64,000 nucleotides of DNA from Locusta migratoria (Eukaryota > Arthropoda > Insecta > Orthoptera > Acrididae): positions 358,423,168 to 358,487,167 of the forward strand of contig CM048744.1 of the NCBI GenBank assembly GCA_026315105.1, in the 5' to 3' direction. Shown here piece by piece: positions 54,311-64,000 of the stretch; the stretch's first letter is position 1; each line of letters opens with the position of its first letter. A program made the position numbers and the translations under genes. Below the pieces are notes generated by a model. The model saw nothing but the letters and a program-made list of their open reading frames with translations. It made no database searches and had not been told where the DNA came from.

Positions 54311-57300
54311 GGATACACATGTCAATGAAGCATACCGCTGGCTTCAGTGCTGTTATGGGATCGACACTTAGCAGCAGAATGAGGCTACAACATTGAGATG
54401 CAGCCCAAACGATGTGGCTCTGATGTCACCATGCGATAGCACAGGTGTTATTTAATGTCCGAAGAAAAATTTTGTAAGTCTGATACTACTCATGTCACTG
54501 TGCCACGAGGAAGACTAGAGGACACAGCTGACTAAGCGTTCAGCAGTTAATTCCCTCTAACTGTAAGGATTAAAGGGTACTTGACAATGGTGTAGCCATA
54601 ATTGGTGGTATTACTGTGTATTATAACTAATGATATGTCATTGAACGCTAAAAGTACATTGAGAACCACCCCTACATAGTATGAAACAGTTTGAAAAAAT
54701 ATAAAATATTGATCAGAAAACCTATTGCTGGCCGCACACTGTTGCATAATGCCTGCATTCATAGCTGGCCTTGAATGAGACTCAGCCGCTATACGCTTAG
54801 CCAGCTGCGCCAAGTAGACCATTTGTCCTACTGTATGTATGTTAGAACAATGACTGGAGCTGGCACTGAGACAATTGATGTGAACAATTAATTCCTTTTG
54901 CAAAAGATTTCAAGTGGACTGAATTAATGATCAGACAATGGCATCATTTTTATGTGCAAATAAAAAATAAACTATTTTTTGAAGCATGTAACTTTCTGCC
55001 CTTTAAACCTGTACTAATTGGTTCAAACATTGCATGAACATAGATTAATGGATAAAGCCAAAATGAAATTTTCTCATCCAATTCTCATTATCCATTCTTG
55101 AGATGTGATTCCTTAAAGTCAAGCTAAATTTAGCACATCATCATGTACAATGAACTGGAGCTGGCACCCAGGCAAATTTTGTGGCAATAACTTTCACAAA
55201 TGTTGTCAAACGGGCTGAAATTCATTTTTATGTACACCACTCAGATTTTAAGTGATGTGATTATAGGAGGTATTTGAAGCATGTTACTTCAACACTTTAA
55301 AATTGTGAGAAACAGTTATAATTTCTATGAAAGAATATAAATGGATGAAGTAAAGTATTTTTTAAATAAATATTACCCATTGTTGATAAATGTGGATTTA
55401 AAGATGAGTTAAATTTTCCATGTGCTGTGGTACATTTTACTTCCAAATGATTGTGTACTTTGTAGTAGATTGTATTTTCTGAGTTATCATTTCATTGTTT
55501 CTACATTAGTTGGAGTGGGCTTTTAAAAATTATAATGAAATAATCATTAAGAATCTAATTATTAAATTTTTCATGACAAAATTTTGAAACCCCTGTCGAC
55601 CACGTGAGCTAATTAGCTGTGACAGAATAAAAGTTGGGAACCAGAATGAAAAATTCTGCTATCACAGCACAACTATATGTCCTTTCCTGAAACAAAGATG
55701 TAAAAGAGGGTAACTACCTTTTCAACTTAACTGGCAGGTTCAGAAACATGTACATTGAAAAATGTTGACATATTCAGGTTTTACTAATAGTTAACCCCAG
55801 TTTCCCAGTGCATTGAGCTCTTGAGTGGGGTGTATCTATATTAACAAGGATCCCTCAGTGGGTATGTATGCATCCTAAATTTCAATGGCTTCTAGTGTCA
55901 TATTGCGTGCTGTGAGAAATGCTATGCAGCATGACACACTGTGTGTCAGGTTATAAGACATGAGATGTCTTATGTCTTCATATACATGAATAAGCCAAGA
56001 TTTTTTTTTTAATTTAGGTGTTTCTGAAGCTGCCAGCTAAGTGGAAAATATAGTTCCCCTCCTCTATTTTTCCTGTTTTACTCCAGCCAAGGAATACTCA
56101 CCTTTCCCATCCTACACTTCTCAGTTAATGTTTTAACTAATACTTCAAAGCATGTAAGTAATTACTGTGTAACTACTAAAATTTCAATTATTTTTGACAC
56201 TCCAGTATTATTTCATCTCTCAAAAACTGTGTACTTACATATAATATGGAAGGTCATTCATAGCAGCAGCTGGAGATGATAGTTGTGCGTTAGTGAGTTG
56301 TTCTTGTGTTTGAGTGTGTGTGTATGTGTATGTGATTGCCTTTTTTTTAATGCCTATCTGCAACCCAATGATTGGTTTGCAGTGAGTTGCAAGCTATCCC
56401 TATTCTACAACAAATTCTACTACATGCATCTCTTACTTCGAAGTCATTCATTTTATTTCACCTGTTATACTTCTTTGTTACATTTAATGCAGAGGCTTCC
56501 CAATGTTTCAAAAATTTATTACAAAGGAAACAGATGAGATATCTTCATCTGATGTTTACTATATACTCAATGGTTATTAAATTCTTTAATACTACAATAC
56601 CGTAAAGTCTTTAATACTACAATACCTATTTGTGCGTTTCAGGTAGCTCATTGATGGATAACATACTGTAAAATGAATTTCATATGTCCATTTTTATGAA
56701 GTGGCCACTCCTCAAGGAAACAAGGAAAGGCACACTATGAATTAGTGTATCATGGTTACTGAAACAAAATCAGACCCAGTGAAACTTCAGAACTAAATAT
56801 TAAAGAGAACCACCATTACATCCATCAGTTTGAGTGGGATACAAGAAATTCATGGAGACAGGAATTGTGTCATTAAAAGAATGAGTGAACAGTGTGAGAA
56901 AACATCAATCATTTTACTCCCCAATAGTTCTTCTGAGGTTGGAGAGTAAATTTAACAGTGCAGAATTTCTACACAAAAATTTGCAGTTGTAACTTAAGAA
57001 AGGGCAATTGTTACAAACACTGGAGCCTAGACTTTTCCAGTATCTAATATGTTTATACTGTATATGTAAGATTTATTGGGTCAAATAAAAATGCAATACA
57101 ATGATTAAACCAAGATGAAAAGAGTTTGAAGTTAACATGGTGGAAAGTTTGTGTGAGATTGTTTACAATTGTATCATAAGTTCATTTTTATTTCATGACA
57201 CATCAATATTTAAAACTTTTTAATAGAATACATGACTCCACAACTATGTGACCTTCAACAAATCACAATTCTCCTACACATTGGTGCTTGTTTGTGAATT

Positions 57301-57570
57301 TTGAAATAAAATATCTTCACTTTTGTGAAGTGGCAGGGGTGGTGTAATTCTGTGGCACCTCATCTTCACTTCTTTCTAATGAGTTTGCATTAAATATAGT
57401 TATGGAACAAACACATGTGAAATCACTGATGTCAAACAGAGGATACTGATATGATTTTCACCATTAATGAGAGTCTGCTACATTGAACATGTTTCATCCA
57501 ACTAATTGAACATGTTGAACAATGGGAAAATTCCAAGAGGGATTCAACAATATTTCTGAGAAGAATAGGT

Positions 57571-57576
<6 letters not shown>
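54311..57576. other. Unassigned
   Basis: AT-rich, no recognised gene or repeat beyond short T and GT runs. Confidence 0.4.

Positions 57577-57602
<26 letters not shown>
57577..57602. repeat. (GA)n microsatellite
   Basis: Thirteen GA units directly before a SINE fragment. Confidence 0.95.
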
Positions 57603-57810
57603 TATGGTGTGGTGGTTAGTACAATGGACTGACATTTGGGATGACTGCAGTTCAAACATGCCAGGCAAATGCCAGGATGGTTTAGGAGCCAAAGCCAATT
57701 TCCTTCCCCATCCTTAACTTAAACAATACAATCTGTGCTTGTACTCCCCCTCTAATGTCCACATTGACAAGAGAACATCAAACCCTGATATTCCTTCCTC
57801 CTTCTTCACT
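57603..57810 (+). mobile_element. Internally deleted tRNA-derived SINE
   Basis: Same family as 54067-54310: 'gtggtggttagtacaatgg', 'gcagttcaaac', 'ggcaaatgccaggatggttt', 'ttccttccccatcctt' and 'catcaaaccctgatattcc'. The part between the B box and 'ggcaaatgcc' is missing. Confidence 0.65.
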
Positions 57811-58464
57811 GGTTCATGTTATAACCATGGTTGACTTTTACTTGTGTAAATAAGATATTGATCAGTATTTATAAGGATTGCCAGTAGAATTAGAATCCAA
57901 ATCAGAAATAATTGTTATAAAAGGTTTGATTGTTTTAAAGGCATTTGTGGCATGATATGACTATAATAGGTTTTCCCCCTCAACAGATTTGTGATTAAGT
58001 GGTAGAGGGTAAATTGAACCCCCAAAAGGGGTATCATAATGGGTTATGAATATTGACAATATGGTGCTATTAAAAGTTATGCACTGAATGAGACCAGCCA
58101 CATTTTTTTGGACAACCTATTCCCATAGTAGTGCTTATCAAAGATGGACTAATTTAACATGTTCGTTAAAAATTTTCATTTTAACCTTTTACCATTTTGG
58201 TAATATAATTTAAATTAATCTATCTGTCAATAAAGTGGTCCTTACAAAGATCACAGAGGAATAAAATGAGACCAAAAGTGATTTTTTTGAATGACTTGTT
58301 TACGTACAGCTCCACTTTATAGTTGGACCATTTTTCATCACCAATGAAGATGTTTAAAGTGCTGTTCTTCATTAAGTGTTATATACACTGTATTAAGTTT
58401 AGTACTAGAGCACTCCATTGTCTTGAACATATTTAATATGGCAATACATTAAAATTGACTAATA
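57811..58464. other. Unassigned
   Basis: AT-rich, nothing recognised. Confidence 0.45.
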
Positions 58465-58950
58465 TACCGGATGATCAAAAAGTCAGTATAAATTTGAAAA
58501 CTTAATAAATCCCGGAATAATGTAGACAGAGAGGTAAAAATTGATATACATGCTTGGAATGACATGGGGTTTTATTAGAACAAAATAAATAAATGAATGA
58601 AATAAAATAAAAAAGACGTTAAAAAAATTATGGAGTAAAAACATTAAAGAGAGCCGCAGCAGATGACAAGCTCTCATTACTAAAATCATTGTAGGTCATA
58701 GGTTTTACCGTCGATTAATCTGGTGTTCAATGTTTCGGTAACAGTGTATGCACCGGTGCTGTAATACAGTTGTTTAAACAAGACTGGCATTCAAATAAAT
58801 CTTTCTGTCGCACATCTGTTTGAACCTTTTTTCTTCCTTAAAGCCCCATGTGATTACAAGCATGTGTGTCAATTTGTACCTCTCTATCTACATTATTCTG
58901 TGATTTATTACTTTTTCAAATTTATACTGACTTTTTGATCACTCGGTATA
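58463..58950. mobile_element. 484-bp Tc1/mariner-type MITE with 110-bp TIRs
   Basis: 58465-58948 flanked by TA. The terminal inverted repeats extend about 110 bp (58465-58575 and 58838-58948) at high identity and start TACCGGATGATCAAAAAGTC and TACCGAGTGATCAAAAAGTC. The interior is short and non-coding. Confidence 0.88.
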
Positions 58951-59439
58951 AAAAGTTAATATTAAAAAATCATTTCGTACAGATGTGGGACAATAACCAT
59001 TCAACTGGTATGAAAATGGAGCCAAGATGAGAAATACAATTCTTGAAATCAATTAGTGATGATTATATTTCATAATAACAAAGTTTTAGTTAAATGTATG
59101 AAGATGAAAAGGGGAAAAAGTAGGTAGGTACACAAATTTAACAGACATTGACCTTTGATTGTCATTGAATCACTTGGCTCCTTGAAGTTCATAATTTATG
59201 ATGTGGAGTCTGTCACCCCATCACTCAGCTCCTGAAAGTCAGTAATTTTTATTGCTTCATATACACAGTCCAGGTCTCCATCAATATCAGGTTTGCCAAT
59301 TTCCTGTAGTAGTGGGGAGTTACTGCAGGTATGTTCCACTTGCAGTTGACACAAATCAATGAGAAATTAATCCTAGCCTTCTGACACCCACAAACACTTG
59401 CACACCCCTTTGTTGCATTTGCAGAAAATTGTGGTGAGA
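58951..59439. other. Unassigned, possibly old minus-strand coding debris
   Basis: Together with 59969-60635 this looks like one low-complexity-free segment interrupted by a LINE fragment. I could not identify a protein on either strand. Confidence 0.35.
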
Positions 59440-59968
59440 AGGGCCTGAGGACCTGGTTCCTTGGAGATGCAACAGCTTCGAAGATGCAACAGCTCCACCA
59501 AAGAGACTGCCTACATCACACTTGTGCGGCCTCTCCTGGAGTACTGTTGCCCAGTGTGCAACCTTCACCAGGTGGGACTGACAGAAGACATTGAGAAGGT
59601 TCAGAGAAGGGGCTCATTTTGTTTTATCAGGTTACAGGGGGAAAAGCATCATGGAAATGTTGCATGATTTGAGGCGGAAATCATTAAAAGAAAGACGTTA
59701 TTTGTTGCAGTGAGATCTATTCGTGAAGTTTCATTCAGCGACATTTACTTCTGAATGTTAAAATATTTTGCTAGCACCCAGCTACATAGGGAGACATGAC
59801 CATCCCAATAAAATAAGAGAAATCAGATTGAAAAAAGAACGATTTAGGTGTTCTTTCTTCTCACACGCTATTAGAGAATGGAACAGTAGAGAAAGGTTAT
59901 GAAAGTAGTTAATGAACCCTCTGCCAGGCACTTAAATGTGATTTGCAGAGTATCAATGTAGATGTAGA
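59440..59968 (+). mobile_element. CR1-group LINE 3' fragment
   Basis: 5'-truncated relative of the element at 712-3812. It reads TKETAYITLVRPLLEYC, HQVGLTEDIEKVQRRG and, after shifts, sequence matching the C-terminus, then TTTGCAGAGTATCAATGTAGATGTAG as in the full copy's tail (split near 59942-59966). Multiple frameshifts. Confidence 0.8.
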
Positions 59969-60635
59969 TAAAAACAGTGTCAAGACCAAATTTTGAAGTC
60001 TGTGCCCCTGAAAGCGGATTCATTTGTTGTCCTAACAGCAATTGTACTTGTAGGTAAGTTGTCATAGAACGTTGATGGTCTACTTCAGATGTTTTGATAG
60101 GGATGCTAGGTTGAATCTGGATTTCATGAGGGTTTCGGAAAACTGAATCAAACTTTATCTAGTGTGTCCTGTTCTACCTCTGTAACGGGTTGAATAGCTT
60201 CAGTTTGGGTGTCGTGTTCGATGAAAGGGTTGATTGTAGCAGAGGACATTAATTTTTGACCAGCAGTGTTGACCATCTTCTTCTTGCCCTGCTTGAAGAA
60301 TATGAATTTGAGTCACATCCATGTATGGCATGGAGAAATATGAGTGGACTTATGATGTCTGCCAGTTTGAAACTGTTGGGATCAAACAATTTGATGGGGT
60401 CATTCCTCTTCAATGTTTCGAGAAATATATATTTTCTGATTGTTTGGTTAGGGCATTCAATGTGATGAGAAGGTCCGCATCCTCACCAACTACCATAACC
60501 TCATACTTCTGTGATACCTCAAGGGTCATGCCAACAATCAGGAGGTCTGTGTCTCCATTAACTTGCCTTCATCTTTAAGCCTCTCAGTAAGCAACCTAAT
60601 TAATGTCCTTTATCTCTGTCATTGGAAATGAATTA
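59969..60635. other. Unassigned
   Basis: No gene recognised. It continues on the far side of the TA-flanked element at 63693. Confidence 0.35.
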
Positions 60636-60916
60636 CTGTATATACTCAAGTAATCTGCTCATATTTTTCTCTGAATTTATGAACAAAAAACTGGGGTGCG
60701 CTGATTACTCAAATTTAGGTTGGTGTTACTCCATCTGCAACAACAAAAAACACTAGGTGGACATTACCCCACTTTAAAAAACAGATCCCTTTAGCTCGGT
60801 ATTACACAATAATACTTTTGATCAAATCTTTGACAAAGAAATATTAGCAAATGTTCATAATATTTCTTAGACATAAATTTTCATTGTGGTGTTAAAAAAG
60901 GTATTGTGGTAGTCAT

Positions 60917-62805
60917 ATTTCAAGATAAAAATGCAGTAAATGATACAGGAAAAATGGAGTACAGACGACTAAGAAATGAGATTGACAGGAAGTGCAAAAT
61001 GGCTAAGAAGGAATGGCTAGAAGCCAAATGCAAGGATGTAGAAGAATGTATAAATAGGGGAAAAATAGATACAGCCTACAGGAAAATAAAAGAGATATTT
61101 GGAGATAAGATAAACAGCTCTATGAATATCAAGAACGCAGATGGAAAGCCAGTTCTCAGCAAAGAAGGGAAAGCTGAGAGGTGGAAAGAGTATATAGAGA
61201 GGCTCTATGAAGGAAATGAACTTATCGGCAATATTGTAGAAAGGGGAGAAGAAGTAGATGAGGATGAAATAGGAGATACTATACTGAAAAATGAATTTGA
61301 CAGAACACTGAAGGACCTAAGTCGAAACAAGGCCCCTGGAGCAGATGACATTCCCTCAGAGCTACTGAAGTTTCTGGGAGAACCAGCCATGACAAAACTG
61401 TTTCACCTAGTGTGTAAGATGTATGAGACAGGCGAAGTACCCTCAGACTTTAAGAAAAATTTTATAATCCCCATTCCAAAGAAAGCAGGCGCAGATAGGT
61501 GTGAAAACTAAATAACCATCAGTTTAATAAGTCATGGTTGCAAAATATTAACACGAATTATTTACAGAAGGATGGAAAAGCTGGTAAAAGCCGATATTGG
61601 GGAAGATCAGTTTGGGTTCAGGAGAAATGTAGGAACACGGGAGGCAATACTCACTTTATGGCTTATCCTAGAAGATAGATTAAGAAAAGGCAAACCTACA
61701 TATCTAGCTTTTGTAGATTTGGAGAAGGCTTTTGACAATGTTGATTGGAATAAACTCTTTCAAGTTCTGAAGCAAGCAGGAGTAAAATGTAGGAAGCATA
61801 AGGTTATTTACAACTTGTACAAAACCCAGACAGCTCTAACGAGCTGAAGGGCATGAAAGGGGGACAGTGGTTGGGAAGGGAGTAAGACAGGGTTGTATCC
61901 TTTCTCCAATGTTATTCAATTTGTACATTGAGCAAGCTATAAAGGAAAGCAAGGAGAAATTTGGTGAAGGAATTAAAGTTCAGGGTGAAGAATTAAAAAC
62001 ATTGTGTTTTGCTGACGACATAGTAATTCTGTCAGATACAGCAAAGGACCTGGAAGAGCAATTGAACGGAATGGACAGTATGCTGAAAGGTGCTTATAAG
62101 ATGAACATTAACAAGAGCAAAACTAGGGTAATGGAGTGCAGTCTAAGAAAATCAGGTGATGCTGAAGGAATTAGATTAGGTAATGAAACAATAAAGGAGG
62201 TAGATGAGTTTTGTTACTTGGGCAGTAAAATAACAAATGATGGTCACAGTACAGAGGATATAAAATGCAGAATGGCAATGCATAGAAAAGCATTCTTGAA
62301 AAAGAGAAATTTGTTAACATGGAATATTGATTTAAGCCTAAGGAAGTCCTTTCTGAAGGCATTTGTGTGGAGTGTTGCCTTGTATGGGAGTAAAACATGG
62401 ACGATAAACAGTGCAGACAGGAAGAGGATAGAGACTTTTGAAATCTGGTGCTACAGAAGAATGCTGAAGATTAGGTGGGTGGATCTTATAACTAATGAGG
62501 AGGTACTGAACAGAATTGGGGAGAAAAGGAATTTATGGCATACCTTGACTAAAAGAAGGGATCGATTGATAGGAAACATTCTTAGACATCAAGGAATTGT
62601 GAATTTAGCGTTGGAGGGAAGTGTGTGGGGTAAAAAACACAGAGGAAGACCAAGAGATGGATACAGTAAGCAGATTCAAACAGATGTAGGTTGCCGTTCT
62701 TATGTGTAGTTGAAGAGTCTTGCTCAGGATAGGGTATTGTGGAGAGCTGCATCAAACCAGTCTCCGGACTGAAGACCACAACAACAACAACAACATTTCA
62801 AGATA
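60917..62805 (+). mobile_element. 5'-truncated RTE-like LINE with 11-bp TSD
   Basis: Element 60928-62794 between perfect copies of ATTTCAAGATA (60917-60927 and 62795-62805). Same family as the minus-strand element at 37133-40394, with the 3' end 'gactgaagaccac' and (AAC)n. It lacks the endonuclease part because of 5' truncation. Confidence 0.9.
60954..62709 (+). pseudogene. RTE reverse transcriptase, two stops and one gap in frame
   Basis: First segment (to 61511) has KKEWLEAKCKDVEE, LSRNKAPGADDIPSELL and IIPIPKKAGADRC, ending at a TAA where the family reads NYRTISL. The second (61512-61847) has EDQFGFRRNVGTREAILTL and the intact motif A LAFVDLEKAFDNVDW. The third (61867-62709) has GVRQGCILSPMLFNLYI, catalytic CFADDIVILSD, NINKSKTRVMEC, FCYLGSKITNDG and the C-terminal EIWCYRRMLKIRWVDLIT. 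Decay is slight compared with the minus-strand copy. Confidence 0.88.
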
Positions 62806-63594
62806 GTGGATAACAACTTTATTGTGAGCTGCATATAATTTACTTGACAGTGACAACACATATCAGTAATTTCACTGTAAAAGGTCTCCTCACATCACAA
62901 ACTGTGGCAGAATAGTGTCTGTTTCCTCCAGTTTCCTTGGCAGCACGGCTGCATTGTTGATGTAAGAATGAGTCATTACATTTGCTTGTGATACATTCTT
63001 ACTGAGTATTAAAGTACATTATCAACTTAAGTTGGGTATTATTTGTTTCAATACCACCATATTACCCACACCGGTATCGGCACTGCAGGTTTACAGCAAT
63101 TTCTTGATACTAGCATTAAGCGTTAATTACATTGCAGATACGTTCAAACACACGCACATGTTGATTAGCAATAGCAATGCTAGTGCTTGGAGCAGTTACA
63201 TTTTGCATTGCAGTGAACAGAAGACAAGCAACTTTTATAGTCAGATATACAGTGAGGCACTACATTTGATAATATTTCTTTGATGAAAGATACCTGTACG
63301 TCAAAATTCCCTATTACACTATCAAATATCTTTGATGTAAATATGTGACACATTGACTTTGACAAAGATATATGACCATTTAATACCAGTTTCAGTTCCA
63401 TTTATTTATTAACTGTTCAGATTCTATGAGTGTTCTTTTCATTGTGTGTTACTGTGAGTACGTTTTCACAGTAATACGTTAGAAATGAAATATTTTTTAA
63501 TTTGTATGAGAACATTTAGTAGGTAAAATAATGAGATTTGTACGCTACGCTCTGGATATGACAACCCTGTGCACCTCTCTTTCTCTATCTTTTG

Positions 63595-63595
<1 letters not shown>

Positions 63596-63644
<49 letters not shown>
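63596..63644. repeat. Poly(T) run
   Basis: About 49 T, close to the right end of the TA-flanked element. Confidence 0.95.
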
Positions 63645-63692
63645 CCGTCGTCAAAATTTTGGGGTGCATGGATTACTTGACTATATACGGTA

Positions 63693-64000
63693 CTCCACCA
63701 TTAACTAGGTAAAATGACCTCAGGAGTAGTGTGTCGTTTGCTTCATGGAATTGTTCAGTATATTTGACGCTCTTGGCAGGGGTAGCCATGAAACACCACA
63801 TTTCTCACACTTCAGTTGTGTCTTTTTAGGTATTCAGTGTATTGGGTTAGGAATAACTGAAATATTTGGAATATTTCACCCTTCTTCCACACAACCCAGC
63901 AGAGAAGAAATCCACCAACTATGACAAAAGCTTCTTCTTCCAGGTTTATCTAAGTGGTATGAACAAGTCGTATGACACTGAAGAAAGAAAACCTCTTTAA
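63693..64000. other. Unassigned right edge
   Basis: Continuation of the 59969-60635 segment. No supported gene. Confidence 0.35.

Larger units (their letters stand above)
60634..63692. mobile_element. TA-flanked MITE-like element interrupted by RTE
   Basis: Ends CTGTATATACTCAAGTAATC (60636) and, inverted, CCGTATATAGTCAAGTAATC (to 63690), each next to TA. A second inverted block 'ggggtgc...gattac' follows inside both ends. Without the nested RTE and one TSD copy the element is about 1.18 kb. No transposase seen. A poly(T) run occupies 63596-63644. Confidence 0.72.

Overview
The window looks like nuclear DNA of a large-genome insect. The repeat families (tRNA-derived SINEs, RTE-like LINEs ending in ACAACAAC, Penelope-like elements, I-group LINEs with an RNase H domain) are of the kind I associate with orthopterans such as Schistocerca. 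The genus is inference from memory; the large introns and retroelement content are visible directly. There are no bacterial genes, operons or CRISPR arrays.

One host gene is clear. The last five coding exons of an ABHD1/ABHD3-type alpha/beta hydrolase lie on the + strand (14181-14293, 34111-34290, 34395-34446, 42524-42689, 44350-44552), with matching splice phases, the GxSxG serine elbow, the Asp block and the GGH histidine block. Its upstream exons were not found. The gene's introns (19.8 kb, 0.1 kb, 8.1 kb, 1.7 kb) are packed with mobile DNA, much of it nested.

Layout. 0.7-3.8 kb: CR1-group LINE with an uninterrupted ORF2 and a classic UUUUUUA slippery heptamer at the ORF1/ORF2 overlap. 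3.8-9.4 kb: degenerate repeats and one unidentified coding remnant. 9.4-12.3 kb: Penelope-like (PLE) cluster of alternately oriented terminal repeats carrying hammerhead-ribozyme motifs, including a perfect 289-bp-arm palindrome, plus a broken RT/GIY-YIG body. 12.4-14.1 kb: degenerate repeats and a tRNA-like SINE. 15.4-24.2 kb: old I-group LINE split by a younger relative with an intact 1238-codon ORF2. 24.6-26.9 kb: non-autonomous hAT element with perfect 8-bp TSD. 27.2-30.6 kb: composite of inverted PLE arms enclosing a 1300-bp cargo that encodes the C-terminal part of a Nanos-type zinc finger, the whole bounded by a perfect 14-bp duplication. 32.7-41.1 kb: RTE-like fragments, a dead mariner, and a full-length-sized RTE nested with a 9-bp TSD. 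41.6-43.7 kb: PLE foldback remnant, SINE with 14-bp TSD, CpG-rich MITE. 44.5-64 kb: ABHD3 3' region, a pogo/Tigger-like MITE, SINEs, a degraded LINE, a 484-bp mariner-type MITE, a CR1-group 3' fragment, and a TA-flanked MITE-like element interrupted by a 5'-truncated RTE.

The most unusual object is the PLE composite at 27210-30636: near-identical inverted PLE arms, a shared inner breakpoint, a host-type Nanos coding fragment between them and one outer target-site duplication. It suggests a PLE insertion that captured host sequence. Every PLE remnant in the window is arranged as an inverted pair, so the foldback arrangement seems a general habit of the family here.
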